A stretch of 64,000 nucleotides of DNA from Actinokineospora bangkokensis (lineage in GTDB: Bacteria > Actinomycetota > Actinomycetes > Mycobacteriales > Pseudonocardiaceae), in the NCBI RefSeq assembly GCF_001940455.1, contig NZ_MKQR01000026.1, positions 237,318 to 301,317 on the forward strand. Direction: 5' to 3'. The translations under genes were made by a program, and so were the position numbers. Below the pieces are notes generated by a model. That model did not search any database. It had not been told where the DNA came from and was given only the letters and a program-made list of their open reading frames with translations. Below, in pieces: positions 32,608 through 41,270 of the stretch. Each line of letters begins with the position of its first letter. Positions within the stretch are counted from its first letter, which is position 1.

Positions 32608-33933
32608 ATGAGCGACGAGGGCCGGTTGGTCGCCGGGCGCTACCGGCTGGAGCGGCGCATCGGCAGCGGCGCCATGGGCGTGGTCTGGCAGGCCCTCGAC
32701 GAGCGGCTCAACCGCACCGTCGCGGTCAAGAAGCTGCTGCTGCCCCCCGGCCTGCCGCCGGACGAGGCAGACGAGGCCGTCGCGCGCTGCCTGCGCGAGG
32801 GGCGCATCGCCGCCCGGCTGCACCACCCCAACGCCATCGCCGTGTTCGACGTCGTCGACGAGGACGGCGTGCCCTGCCTGATCATGGAGTACCTGCCCTC
32901 GGACAGCCTGGCGCAGGTGCTCAACGAGCAGGGCGCGCTGGCGCCGACCGAGGTGGCCCGCATCGGCGCGCAGGTGGCCGCCGCGCTGGCCGCCGCGCAC
33001 GCCGCGGGGATCGTGCACCGCGACATCAAGCCCGGCAACATCCTGCTCGGCGACGACGGCTCGGTGAAGATCACCGACTTCGGCATCTCCCGGGCCACCG
33101 ACGACGTCACCGTCACCAAGACCGGCCTCATCGCGGGCACCCCGGCGTACCTGTCGCCGGAGGTGGCGGTGGGCCGCGAGCCCTCGGCCGCCTCGGACGT
33201 GTTCTCCCTCGGCTCGACCCTCTACGCCGCGGTCGAGGGCGAGCCGCCGTTCGGGCTCAGCGAGAACACCCTGGGCCTGCTGCACGCGGTGGCCTCGGGC
33301 AAGATCAACGTGCCGGAGCAGGCCGGCCCGCTCACCGACGTGCTGGTCGCCCTGCTGGCCACCGCCACCGCCGACCGGCCGTCCGCGGCCAAGGCGCGCG
33401 ACCTGCTGGCCGCGGTCGCCCGCGGCGAGGACCCGGCGGTGCCGCTGCCCGCGCCCGCCCCGGTGCCCGCCGCCCAGGACGAGGCGACCCGGCTGGTCGG
33501 CGCGGCCGACGCGACCTCGGTGGTGCGCAGGCCCGCCACGGTCGCCACCGCGCCGCCGCCCGCCAAGTCGCACCGGCCGCTGGTGTTCGCCAGCGCGGGC
33601 GTGGCGGCCATCCTGGGCGTGGGCGCGTGGCTGCTGTTCACGACCACCGGCGGTTCGGGGGGCAACCAGGGCACCACCCCGAACGTCAAAGACGTGCCCG
33701 CCGTGTCGTCCACCACCACGGCGCCCCCCACGACGACGCTGACGACGACGCGGGCGCCCGCGCCCCCGCCGACCACCACGGTGGCGCCGACGACCACGAC
33801 CACCACCGAGCGGCCCACCACCACGACCACGACCACCACCACCGAGCCGCCGACCACCACGACCACGACCACCACCACCGAGCAACCCACGACCACGACG
33901 ACCACCACGTCCCCCGCCGCCGCCGTCAACTAG
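32608..33933 (+). CDS. PknB-like Ser/Thr protein kinase with Thr-rich extracytoplasmic tail
   Basis: 441 residues; ATG at 32608 with GGGAGG upstream (the frame is open further upstream but without support). Kinase domain residues 10-270: glycine loop IGSGAMGVVW, VAVKKLLLPPG lysine, catalytic loop HRDIKPGNILL, DFGISRATDD, activation loop VTVTKTGLIAGTPAYLSPE. It is an RD kinase with all catalytic residues. A membrane helix (PLVFASAGVAAILGVGAWLL) is followed by about 90 residues dominated by TTTT and Pro, with no PASTA repeats and no folded sensor module. It lies 25 bp before a second kinase, which shares most of the kinase domain. TAGCCT near 32483 may be its -10 element. Confidence 0.92.
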   Translation: MSDEGRLVAGRYRLERRIGSGAMGVVWQALDERLNRTVAVKKLLLPPGLPPDEADEAVARCLREGRIAARLHHPNAIAVFDVVDEDGVPCLIMEYLPSDSLAQVLNEQGALAPTEVARIGAQVAAALAAAHAAGIVHRDIKPGNILLGDDGSVKITDFGISRATDDVTVTKTGLIAGTPAYLSPEVAVGREPSAASDVFSLGSTLYAAVEGEPPFGLSENTLGLLHAVASGKINVPEQAGPLTDVLVALLATATADRPSAAKARDLLAAVARGEDPAVPLPAPAPVPAAQDEATRLVGAADATSVVRRPATVATAPPPAKSHRPLVFASAGVAAILGVGAWLLFTTTGGSGGNQGTTPNVKDVPAVSSTTTAPPTTTLTTTRAPAPPPTTTVAPTTTTTTERPTTTTTTTTTEPPTTTTTTTTTEQPTTTTTTTSPAAAVN

Positions 33934-33958
33934 CAGCCAGCCAGGAGCACCAGCACTC

Positions 33959-35677
33959 ATGACCAGCGAGCAGACCACGGTCGCCGGGCGCTACCAGCTC
34001 GGCGCGCGGATCGGTGCCGGGGCCATGGGCGTGGTGTGGCAGGCGCACGACTCCCGGCTGCACCGCACGGTGGCGATCAAGCAGCTGCTGGCCCAGCCCG
34101 GGGTGAGCGAGGAGCTCAACGAGGAGGCCCGGCTGCGCGCGATGCGCGAGGGCCGGATCGCCGCGCGGCTGGCGCACCCCAACGCCATCACCGTCTACGA
34201 CGTGGTGGAGCAGGACGGCGACCCGTGGCTGGTGATGGAGTACCTGCCGTCGAAGAGCCTGGCGGCGGTGCTCGGCGAGCGCGACGTGCTGCCGCCCGCC
34301 GAGGTGGCCCGCATCGGGGCGCAGGTGGCCGCGGCGCTGGTGGCCGCGCACGCGGCGGGGATCGTCCACCGCGACGTCAAGCCGGCGAACGTGCTGCTGG
34401 GCGAGGACGGCAACACCGTCAAGATCACCGACTTCGGCATCTCCCGGGCCACCGGCGACGTCACCGTGACCGCCACCGGCATGCTCGCGGGCACCCCGGC
34501 CTACCTGGCCCCCGAGGTCGCCAAGGGCGAGCAGCCCACCTCCGCCGCGGACGTGTTCTCCCTCGGCTCGACCCTCTACACCGCGGTCGAGGGGCACTCC
34601 CCGTTCGGCCTGAGCGAGAACACCCTGGCGCTGCTGTACGCGGTGGCCGCGGGCAAGGTCACCCCGCCGCGGCAGGCGGGCCCGCTGACCGCGCTGCTGA
34701 TGCAGCTGCTGCGCGCCGACCCGACCGAGCGGCCCACCATGACCGAGGCCCGCGACGCGCTGGCCGCCGTGGCCGAGGGCAGGCCGCTGCCGTCGGCGGC
34801 GCTGGCCCACCAGCGCACCGAGCCGCACCCCAAGCCGCGCCCGCTGGCGGCCACCACGGCGCTGCCGCCGGGCCCGCGGGTGGTGCCGCCGGGCACGCCG
34901 CCGCACGGCCACCCCGCCGCCCCGCACGGCACCCGCCTGGACGTGCACCCGTTCGCCGAGCCCAAGCCGTCCGGCCCGGTGCCGGTGCGCCCGCCGGACA
35001 CCCCGCGCGGGGCCGTGCCCCCGCCGCAGCGGCGCGCGCAGGCGCAGCAGCCCACGGGCGGGCAGCGGCCCCGGCAGCGCCCGGCGGCCACCAGGCCGCC
35101 CGCCAAGCGCGACACCCGCAACGTGGTGCTGACCGTGCTGGCGATCATCGCCGCGATCCTCGTGGGCATCCTCGGCGCGAGCCTGGTCAACGGCGGCAGG
35201 AAGGCCTCGTCGCAGCAGGACGGCGCCGGGCTGACCGCGCCGACCACCACGTCGCGGGCGCAGGCCCAGCAGGCGACCACCACGTCCGCCAAGGCCAAGG
35301 CGACCACGACGACCACCGAGGCGACGACCACCACCACGACCACGACGACCAAGGCGGGCCCCAGCTCGGGCGACTCGGAGTCGGCGGTGCGCGCCTACTA
35401 CGGCAACCTGCCCGGCAACCCGCAGGCGGCCTGGCAGCTGCTGTCGGAGCGGGCCCAGAAGAAGACCGGCGACTTCGAGAAGTTCAAGCGCTTCTACGAC
35501 CGCATGGACCAGGTCGACCTGCGCGCGGTGCAGGGCGACGGCAACCGCGTCGCCGCCCAGGTGCACTTCAAGACCCGCGACGGCAAGGACACCGTCGAGC
35601 CCTACCTGTACACGGTGGTCGACGACGGCGGCACCTTCAAGATCGACACCTACCAGCAGGGCAAGTCCGAGGATTAG
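33959..35677 (+). CDS. PknB-like Ser/Thr protein kinase with extracytoplasmic NTF2-like sensor
   Basis: 572 residues; ATG with CCAGGAG upstream. Kinase domain as in its neighbour (IGAGAMGVVWQAHDSRLHRT, HRDVKPANVLLG, DFGISRATGD, VTVTATGMLAGTPAYLAPE); close similarity and tandem order indicate duplication. Residues 280-385 are a Pro-rich juxtamembrane segment, then a membrane helix (NVVLTVLAIIAAILVGILGA), a Thr-rich stalk and a C-terminal domain (ESAVRAYYGNLPGNPQAAWQ ... QVHFKTRDGKDTVEPYLYTV) of the DUF4878/NTF2-like type. It probably senses an extracellular signal and phosphorylates cytoplasmic targets. The T-x-T autophosphorylation pair of kinase 1 (TKT) is TAT here. Confidence 0.93.
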   Translation: MTSEQTTVAGRYQLGARIGAGAMGVVWQAHDSRLHRTVAIKQLLAQPGVSEELNEEARLRAMREGRIAARLAHPNAITVYDVVEQDGDPWLVMEYLPSKSLAAVLGERDVLPPAEVARIGAQVAAALVAAHAAGIVHRDVKPANVLLGEDGNTVKITDFGISRATGDVTVTATGMLAGTPAYLAPEVAKGEQPTSAADVFSLGSTLYTAVEGHSPFGLSENTLALLYAVAAGKVTPPRQAGPLTALLMQLLRADPTERPTMTEARDALAAVAEGRPLPSAALAHQRTEPHPKPRPLAATTALPPGPRVVPPGTPPHGHPAAPHGTRLDVHPFAEPKPSGPVPVRPPDTPRGAVPPPQRRAQAQQPTGGQRPRQRPAATRPPAKRDTRNVVLTVLAIIAAILVGILGASLVNGGRKASSQQDGAGLTAPTTTSRAQAQQATTTSAKAKATTTTTEATTTTTTTTTKAGPSSGDSESAVRAYYGNLPGNPQAAWQLLSERAQKKTGDFEKFKRFYDRMDQVDLRAVQGDGNRVAAQVHFKTRDGKDTVEPYLYTVVDDGGTFKIDTYQQGKSED

Positions 35678-35734
35678 GCCCGCCACCCGCCCCGCCCGGC
35701 ATCGTCCCCACCTGGCGCGTTGGTGCGGGTGGGA

Positions 35735-36628
35735 TCAGGTGGTGGCGGCTTCGCGGAGGGCCTCGATGAGGTCGGCCAGGGCGGCGGGGGGCTGCTCGAC
35801 GGCGCGGACGGCGGCGTAGATGGAGCGGACCGGTTCCGGGCCGCGCACCCGGCGCACGACCACCCCCGGGTGGCGGGTGCCCAGGCCCAGGCCCGGCACC
35901 AGGCTGATGCCGACGCCCGCGGCGACGAAGCCCAGGCAGGTGGGGTAGTCGTCGCTCTCCACCACGCGGTCGGGGGTGAAGCCCGCCGCGGCGCAGGCGT
36001 CGCGGACGATGCGGGCGCAGATGCCCGACAGCGGCTCGTTGCCCACCCACGGCTCCTCGGCCAGGTCCACCAGGTCCACCACCCGCCTGGCGGCGAGCCG
36101 GTGCCCGCGCGGGAGCACCAGGCGGTAGGGGTCGTCGAGCAGGTGGGTCAGCGCCAGCCCCTCGGGGACGCCGTCGGGCAGGTCGAGGACGACGGCGAGG
36201 TCGGCGCGGCCCGCGAGCACGTCGGGCACCGAGATGTCCGGGTCCTCCAGCTTGAGGTCGACCCGCACCCCCGGGTGCCGCTCGCGCATCCTGGCCAGCG
36301 CCGGGGGCACCAGGGTGGCGCCCGCGGTGGCGAAGCAGCGCACGCCCAGCCGCCCGGTGCGGCCCGCGCGCAGGTCGGCCAGCGCGGTCTCGGCGGCGGC
36401 CACGTGCTTGCCGATGATCGCCGCGTGCTCGGTGAGCAGCCTGCCCGCCTCGGTGGGCCGCACGCCGCGGCCGTGCCGCTCCAGCAGCCGGATGCCCGCC
36501 TGCCGCTCCAGGGCGGCGATCTGCTGGCTGACCGCCGAGGGCGTGTAGCCCAGGTTCGCGGCGGCGGCGGTGACCGAACCGCAGGTCACCACCGCCCGGA
36601 GCACCTGCATCCTGCGCACGTCGAGCAT
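35735..36628 (-). CDS. LysR-family transcriptional regulator
   Basis: 297 residues, typical length. The N-terminal winged helix (MQVLRAVVTCGSVTAAAANL, GYTPSAVSQQIAALERQAGI, RLLERHGRGVRPTEAGRLLT) is intact, followed by two periplasmic-binding-like subdomains (RLGVRCFATAGATLVPPALA, FVAAGVGISLVPGLGLG) for an effector. It is divergent from an EamA transporter gene with 110 bases between, the classic arrangement for LysR control of an exporter. A likely function is effector-dependent activation of that transporter; the ligand is unknown. Confidence 0.93.
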   Translation of the reverse strand: MLDVRRMQVLRAVVTCGSVTAAAANLGYTPSAVSQQIAALERQAGIRLLERHGRGVRPTEAGRLLTEHAAIIGKHVAAAETALADLRAGRTGRLGVRCFATAGATLVPPALARMRERHPGVRVDLKLEDPDISVPDVLAGRADLAVVLDLPDGVPEGLALTHLLDDPYRLVLPRGHRLAARRVVDLVDLAEEPWVGNEPLSGICARIVRDACAAAGFTPDRVVESDDYPTCLGFVAAGVGISLVPGLGLGTRHPGVVVRRVRGPEPVRSIYAAVRAVEQPPAALADLIEALREAATT

Positions 36629-36738
36629 GAAGCACAGCTTAACGGTGGCTGCACGGGTATTCGCTTGTCCTGTCGGGTCGGCGGGCGCAGGGTGGACCTC
36701 GGATCGGGGTCGGACCGAGTGGACGAGGAGGGTGCCCG

Positions 36739-37656
36739 GTGGTCGGCGGTCGCGGGACGGTGGCGCGGATGGGTGTGCTGGCGCTGCTGTGGGGGTCGAG
36801 CTTCCTGTGGATCAAGCTCGCGCTGGGCGGGCTGCCGCCCGCGTGGATCGCGGCGGTGCGCTGCGCGCTGGGGGCGGCGGTGGTGCTGGGGCTGTGCGCG
36901 TGGGGCCGCCGCAGGCTGCCCTCGACGTGGCGGGCGTGGGGGCACGTGGCGGTGGCGGCGCTCTTCGGCTGCGCCCTGCCGTTCCTGCTGTTCGCGGTGG
37001 GCGAGCAGACCGTCGACTCCGGCGTCGCGGGCGTGCTGAACGCGACCACCCCGCTGTTCGCCCTGGTCATCGGGGTCGCGCTGGGCACCGACCGGCGGCT
37101 GTCGCCGGTGCGCCTCGGCGGCCTGCTGCTCGGCTTCGCCGGGGTGGTGCTGATCTTCGCCCCGTGGCACGCCGCGGGCCTGGCCAGCTGGGGCGCGCTG
37201 GCGATCCTCACCGCCGCGGCCAGCTACGCCGTCGGCTACGCCTACATCGGCCGCACGCTGGCCAACCGGGGCACCGACCCGATCGCCCTGTCCGCCGCCC
37301 AGCTCACCACCGCCACCGCCATGGGCGCGCTGACCCTGCCGTTCAGCGACACCGGCGCCATCGCCCTCGACCCGGTGGTGCTGCTGGCCATCGGCGTCCT
37401 CGGCGTGCTCGGCACGGGCGTGGCCTTCGCCATCAACCTGCGCCTCATCACCGACGAGGGCGCCACCCAGGCCACCACCGTCGGCTACCTGCTGCCCGTC
37501 GTCTCCGTCCTGCTGGGCGCCCTGTTCCTGCACGAACCCCTCACCACCAGGGTCGTCGCGGGCATGCTCGTGGTCCTCCTCGGCGTCGGCATGACCCGGG
37601 TCGTCCCCCGCCGCCCCGCGCCCGCCGCGCCCGCACCGGAGCTGGCGAAGGCGTGA
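36739..37656 (+). CDS. EamA/DMT-family transporter
   Basis: 305 residues with ten hydrophobic segments in two EamA repeats: first MGVLALLWGSSFLWIKLALG ... PFLLFAVGEQTVDSGVAGVL with NATTPLFALVIGVALG; second LASWGALAILTAAASYAVGY ... VAFAINLRLITDEGATQATT with VSVLLGALFLHEPLTTRVVA. Such proteins export amino acids or other metabolites. It is divergent from a LysR gene. Its TGA is immediately followed by the response-regulator stop on the other strand (TGATCA), so the two convergent genes abut with no terminator between them. Confidence 0.9.
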   Translation: MVGGRGTVARMGVLALLWGSSFLWIKLALGGLPPAWIAAVRCALGAAVVLGLCAWGRRRLPSTWRAWGHVAVAALFGCALPFLLFAVGEQTVDSGVAGVLNATTPLFALVIGVALGTDRRLSPVRLGGLLLGFAGVVLIFAPWHAAGLASWGALAILTAAASYAVGYAYIGRTLANRGTDPIALSAAQLTTATAMGALTLPFSDTGAIALDPVVLLAIGVLGVLGTGVAFAINLRLITDEGATQATTVGYLLPVVSVLLGALFLHEPLTTRVVAGMLVVLLGVGMTRVVPRRPAPAAPAPELAKA

Positions 37657-38319
37657 TCAGACCAGGCGGCGGTCGGAGGCCCAGCGGGAGAGCTCGTAGC
37701 GGTTGGACAGCTGGGTCTTGCGCAGGACGCTGGAGACGTGGGTCTCGACGGTCTTGACGGAGATGAACAGCTCGGCGGCGATCTCCTTGTAGGCGTAGCC
37801 GCGGGCGAGCAGGCGCAGGACGTCGCGCTCGCGGGGGGTGAGCAGGTCGAGCTCGGGGTCGCTGATGGGGGCGGCGCCGGGGCGGTCGGCGAAGGCGTCG
37901 AGGACGAAGCCCGCGAGGCGGGGGGAGAAGACGGCGTCGCCGTCGGCGACGCGCTGCACGGCGGTGGCCAGCTCGGTGCTGGAGATGGTCTTGGTGACGT
38001 AGCCGCGGGCACCGGCGCGGATGACGGCGATGACGTCCTCGGCGGCGTCGGAGACCGACAGGGCGAGGAAGACGACGTCCTGGCCGGACTTGCGCACCCG
38101 GCGCAGCACCTCGGCGCCGCCGCCGTCGGGCATGTGCACGTCGAGCAGGACGACGTCGGGGTGGTGGTGGGCGATGCCCGCGACCGCCTCGGCGACCCCG
38201 CCCGCCTCCCCGACCACCTCGACGGCGTCGGTGACCGCCTCCAGCTCGGCGCGCACCCCGGCGCGGAACATGCTGTGGTCGTCGACGAGGAACACCCGGA
38301 CGGGCTTCTGCTCGGTCAT
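37657..38319 (-). CDS. NarL/LuxR-family response regulator (partner of PspC-domain kinase)
   Basis: 220 residues. The receiver has VFLVDDHSMFRAGVRAELEA, the phosphoacceptor Asp in VVLLDVHMPDGGG, and the lysine in GYVTKTISSTE. A LuxR helix-turn-helix (LTPRERDVLRLLARGYAYKE, FISVKTVETHVSSVLRKTQL) is at the C-terminus. ATG overlaps the histidine kinase stop (ATGA), so the pair is co-translated. Resembles LiaR/MacR-type regulators of envelope stress. It probably binds the dyad at 39646-39671 in the divergent promoter. Its stop codon abuts that of the EamA gene. Confidence 0.94.
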   Translation of the reverse strand: MTEQKPVRVFLVDDHSMFRAGVRAELEAVTDAVEVVGEAGGVAEAVAGIAHHHPDVVLLDVHMPDGGGAEVLRRVRKSGQDVVFLALSVSDAAEDVIAVIRAGARGYVTKTISSTELATAVQRVADGDAVFSPRLAGFVLDAFADRPGAAPISDPELDLLTPRERDVLRLLARGYAYKEIAAELFISVKTVETHVSSVLRKTQLSNRYELSRWASDRRLV

Positions 38320-39602
38320 GGGCTCACCTTCGCGCGCGGCATGTGCAGCTGGACCTCGGTGCCGTCCCCGGGCGCGGTGCGCAGCCGGATCTCACCACCG
38401 TTGCGCTCCATCCTGCCCCGGATGGAGTCCGCGAGGCCATGCCGGTCCGCGGGCACCACCGCCGGGTCGAAGCCGCGGCCCCGGTCGCGGACGAACACCG
38501 CCACCGAGTCCTGCTCGACCTCGGCGTAGACCGACACCTCGGCCACCCCCGCGTGCTTGGCGGCGTTGACCACGGCCTCCCTGGCGGCGAGCAGCACCGA
38601 GGTCAGCCGGTCGTCGAGGTCGCAGTCGCCCACCACCACGTGCTGGACCTTGATCGCGAAGGTGTCCTCCACCTCGCCCGCGATCCGCTCCACCGCCTCG
38701 CCCAGGGTGCCCAGGCCCTCGGGGTGCCCGCCCGCCGCGACCGCCGACCCGGCGCCGTAGCCCGCGGGCCCGTACAGCCAGCTGCGCAGCTGCCGCTCCT
38801 GGCCGCGGGCCAGCCGCAGCACCTCGCGCGGGGCCTCGGCCTGCTTCTGGATCAGCGCCAGGGTCTGGAGCACCGAGTCGTGCAGGTGGGCGGCGATCTC
38901 GGCGCGCTCCTCGGTGCGGATGCGGGCCCGCCGCTCCTCGCCGAGGTCGCGCACCATGCGCAGCCAGAACGGCACGGTCAGCAGGGCCACGCCCACCAGC
39001 GCGGCGACCACCGCGAGCAGGGCGAACTGGAACTGGTCGAGCCCGGCGCTGCGCAGCAGGAAGATGCCGATGCCGACCACGACGAGCAGCGCCCCCGCGG
39101 CCACCCGCACGCCCCCGCCGCGGCCGGTGCCGAGCACGGCGCCCTTGACCTTGCGGCGCTGCGCCTGGTCGGCCTCCCGCCACACCAGCGCCGCGCCCAC
39201 GAGCGCGACCCCGATGCCCCCGGCCACCCAGCCGCTGACCACCCCGGAGAGCATCCCGGAGACCGCGGCCAGCCCGGCGCCCACCGCGACCAGCCCGTAG
39301 GCCTGCTGCCGCTCGCGCCCGCTGACCTGCCGGGCCTGGGCGTCGGCGGGCTGCTGCGGGGCGAACACCCAGAGCATCCCGTAGGCGGCGATCCCGGCCC
39401 CGCCCAGCGCGGCGAGCGCGGCGAAGGCGATCCGGACCCAGAGGACGTCGACGCCGAGGTGGTCGGCCAACCCGCCCGCGACCCCCGCGAGGGCGCGCCC
39501 GTCCCGGCGCCGGTGGTACCGGACCTCGTCCGCCACCGCCACCGCGTCCGGGGAGCGCTGCTCGATCTCGGCCTCCGGCTGCTCCTGGAGTTGCACTGCC
39601 AC
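38316..39602 (-). CDS. PspC-domain sensor histidine kinase (HisKA_3 type)
   Basis: About 428 residues from GTG at 39602; the frame is open to ATG 39638, but codons there (TGT, GCA, CAA) are atypical. Residues 25-90 are a PspC domain (RDGRALAGVAGGLADHLGVD, GIAAYGMLWVFAP), followed by about four membrane helices, then a HisKA_3 dimerisation domain with the phospho-His in IAAHLHDSVLQTLALIQKQA and an ATPase domain (AAREAVVNAAKHAGV, VRDRGRGFDP, HGLADSIRGRM). It is an envelope sensor co-translated with the response regulator. Divergent gene encodes another PspC protein, so both probably monitor membrane stress. Confidence 0.92.
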   Translation of the reverse strand: MAVQLQEQPEAEIEQRSPDAVAVADEVRYHRRRDGRALAGVAGGLADHLGVDVLWVRIAFAALAALGGAGIAAYGMLWVFAPQQPADAQARQVSGRERQQAYGLVAVGAGLAAVSGMLSGVVSGWVAGGIGVALVGAALVWREADQAQRRKVKGAVLGTGRGGGVRVAAGALLVVVGIGIFLLRSAGLDQFQFALLAVVAALVGVALLTVPFWLRMVRDLGEERRARIRTEERAEIAAHLHDSVLQTLALIQKQAEAPREVLRLARGQERQLRSWLYGPAGYGAGSAVAAGGHPEGLGTLGEAVERIAGEVEDTFAIKVQHVVVGDCDLDDRLTSVLLAAREAVVNAAKHAGVAEVSVYAEVEQDSVAVFVRDRGRGFDPAVVPADRHGLADSIRGRMERNGGEIRLRTAPGDGTEVQLHMPRAKVSP

Positions 39603-39645
39603 GCCCAGGATGCTCACACAGCGCCGCCCGCGCCACATCGGGGTT

Positions 39646-39671
39646 CGACCCTGAGACCAGGATCAGGGTCG
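39646..39671. promoter_or_regulatory. Perfect 9-bp dyad CGACCCTGA-N8-TCAGGGTCG in divergent promoter
   Basis: It lies between the PspC kinase/regulator operon and the divergent PspC gene, 36 bp upstream of the PspC ATG. Position suits an operator for the NarL-type response regulator controlling both directions. Confidence 0.6.
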
Positions 39672-39706
39672 GCACCGGATGTGCGCGGGGGTGCCCGCCG
39701 ACCACC

Positions 39707-41002
39707 ATGGTCACCGTGAGTGGGACGCAGACGCAGAAGGGCGTGGAGGACACGCTCAAGGACTTCTGGGCGACCCGACCGCGCAGGCCCCGCCAGGGCC
39801 GCAAGGTCGCGGGCGTCGCGGCGGGCATCGGCGCGCGGTACGCGGTCGACCCCGTCATCATCCGGGTGGCCTTCGCGGTGGCGACGGTGTTCGGCGGGTC
39901 GGGCGTGCTGCTCTACCTGCTGGGCTGGCTGTTCTTCGCCGAGGAGGGCGACGAGGTCTCCGCGGCCGAGTCGCTGCTGCACAAGGGGCGCAGCTCCACC
40001 TCCCAGCACCTGGCGATCGGCCTGTGCATCGCGCTGATCCCGGCGTTCAGCTGGTTCATCGACGACGACGCCAGCAGCTACGTGGGCATGGCGGTGGTGC
40101 TGGGGCTGCTGTTCCTGCTGCACCGCGGCCGCGCCGACCTCGGGCAGGTGCCGGTGCCGGTGCAGCGGTCGGAGGTCTCCGCCGCCGAGGCGTGGCCGCC
40201 GCAGCCCGGCGAGCCGGGGCAGCCGGGGCACGAGGGGCAGCACGGGCAGCAGGGGCAGGCGGTGGACGTGTTCGGGCAGCCGACCACGCCCCCGGCCTGG
40301 GACCCGCTGGGCGCCGCGCCGTTCGCCTGGGACCTGCCGGAGCCGGGGTCGGCGCTGGAGCCCGAGCCGGACTTCCGGCCCGAGCCCGCGCGCCGGGCGC
40401 GGTCGGCGGCCGGGCCGGTGGTGCTGGCCGCGGCGGTCCTCACCGGGGTCGCGGCCGCGCTGGCCATGCCCTACACCGGCTGGCTGACCATCCCGCACGT
40501 CGCGGGCCTGGTCATGGCGGTCCTGGGCGCGGGCATGGTGCTCGCCTCGCTGCGCGGGCACGGCCGGGGCCTGGTGGGCCTGGCCATCCCGATGGGCGTG
40601 GCGGCGGTGGCGGTGACCCTGTTCTTCCCGCAGGGCTTCCGCGCCGACGGCTTCGGCGAGATCGACGTCAAGCCGACGAGCCTGCAGGACGTGCAGCCGG
40701 AGTACCGGCGCAACGCCGGGGGCATCACCGTCGACCTCACCGCCCTGCCGAACAGCGGGTCGACGCGCACCGAGGTCCACCTGGACGCGGGCAACGTGGC
40801 GGTCGTGGTCCCGCGCGACGCCGACGTGGTGGTCGAGTGCGGCGCCGGGCTGGGCACGGTGAGCTGCCTGGGCGCCAACAGCGACGGGCTCAACCCCGAG
40901 CAGGTCAAGCACGACAACGGCCCGGACGGCGAAGGCGGCCTCAAGGTGGAGCTGACCGCCCGCGTGAGCGGGCCAGGAGAGGTGGTGGTCCGCCGTGGCT
41001 GA
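39707..41002 (+). CDS. PspC-domain membrane protein with C-terminal adhesin-like domain
   Basis: 431 residues; ATG at 39707. The N-terminus has a PspC domain (RQGRKVAGVAAGIGARYAVD, VIIRVAFAVATVFGGSGVLL, YLLGWLFFAEEGDEVSAAES). A Pro/Gln/Gly-rich loop (residues 160-230) precedes several more membrane helices (AGPVVLAAAVLTGVAAALAM) and a C-terminal soluble beta-rich domain (GGITVDLTALPNSGSTRTEV, HLDAGNVAVVVPRDADVVVE) like LiaF/DUF2154-type domains that regulate LiaS-type kinases. It is divergent from a LiaRS/MacRS-like pair, so it may be the regulatory partner. Its end overlaps the next small gene by eight bases. Confidence 0.88.
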   Translation: MVTVSGTQTQKGVEDTLKDFWATRPRRPRQGRKVAGVAAGIGARYAVDPVIIRVAFAVATVFGGSGVLLYLLGWLFFAEEGDEVSAAESLLHKGRSSTSQHLAIGLCIALIPAFSWFIDDDASSYVGMAVVLGLLFLLHRGRADLGQVPVPVQRSEVSAAEAWPPQPGEPGQPGHEGQHGQQGQAVDVFGQPTTPPAWDPLGAAPFAWDLPEPGSALEPEPDFRPEPARRARSAAGPVVLAAAVLTGVAAALAMPYTGWLTIPHVAGLVMAVLGAGMVLASLRGHGRGLVGLAIPMGVAAVAVTLFFPQGFRADGFGEIDVKPTSLQDVQPEYRRNAGGITVDLTALPNSGSTRTEVHLDAGNVAVVVPRDADVVVECGAGLGTVSCLGANSDGLNPEQVKHDNGPDGEGGLKVELTARVSGPGEVVVRRG

Positions 41003-41204
41003 CCGCGACGTGCGCCGCCGGGTGGACCCGGTGACGCTGGTGGTGGGCCTGCTGGCCCTGGGGGTGGCCGGGTTCGCCCTGTCCGACGGCGCGGGCTGGG
41101 GGTGGGTGTCCCACGCGCCCTGGGGACTGGGGGGCGTGGCGGTGCTGGTGGGGCTGGTCCTGCTCGCCGCCTCCCGCAGGCGGCGCGGCGGGGGCAGGGG
41201 CTGA
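40995..41204 (+). CDS. Small two-helix membrane protein coupled to PspC gene
   Basis: 69 residues; GTG at 40995 lies eight bases inside the end of the PspC gene. It has two hydrophobic helices (VTLVVGLLALGVAGFALSDG, GLGGVAVLVGLVLLAASRRR) and a basic Arg/Gly tail (RRRGGGRG). Such small proteins commonly follow PspC/LiaF genes in actinobacteria. Function unknown; a role in the envelope-stress system is inferred from the operon. Confidence 0.75.
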   Translation: MADRDVRRRVDPVTLVVGLLALGVAGFALSDGAGWGWVSHAPWGLGGVAVLVGLVLLAASRRRRGGGRG

Positions 41205-41222
41205 ACCCGCCCGCGGCACGGC

Positions 41223-41258
41223 GCAGGGCCCCGACCGGGGAACCGGTCGGGGCCCTGC
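41223..41258. terminator. Bidirectional terminator (PspC operon / aldehyde dehydrogenase)
   Basis: Perfect 16-bp stem (GCAGGGCCCCGACCGG / CCGGTCGGGGCCCTGC) with GGAA loop, between stops at 41204 (+) and 41271 (-). Confidence 0.85.
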
Positions 41259-41270
41259 CGCGTGCCGGGG

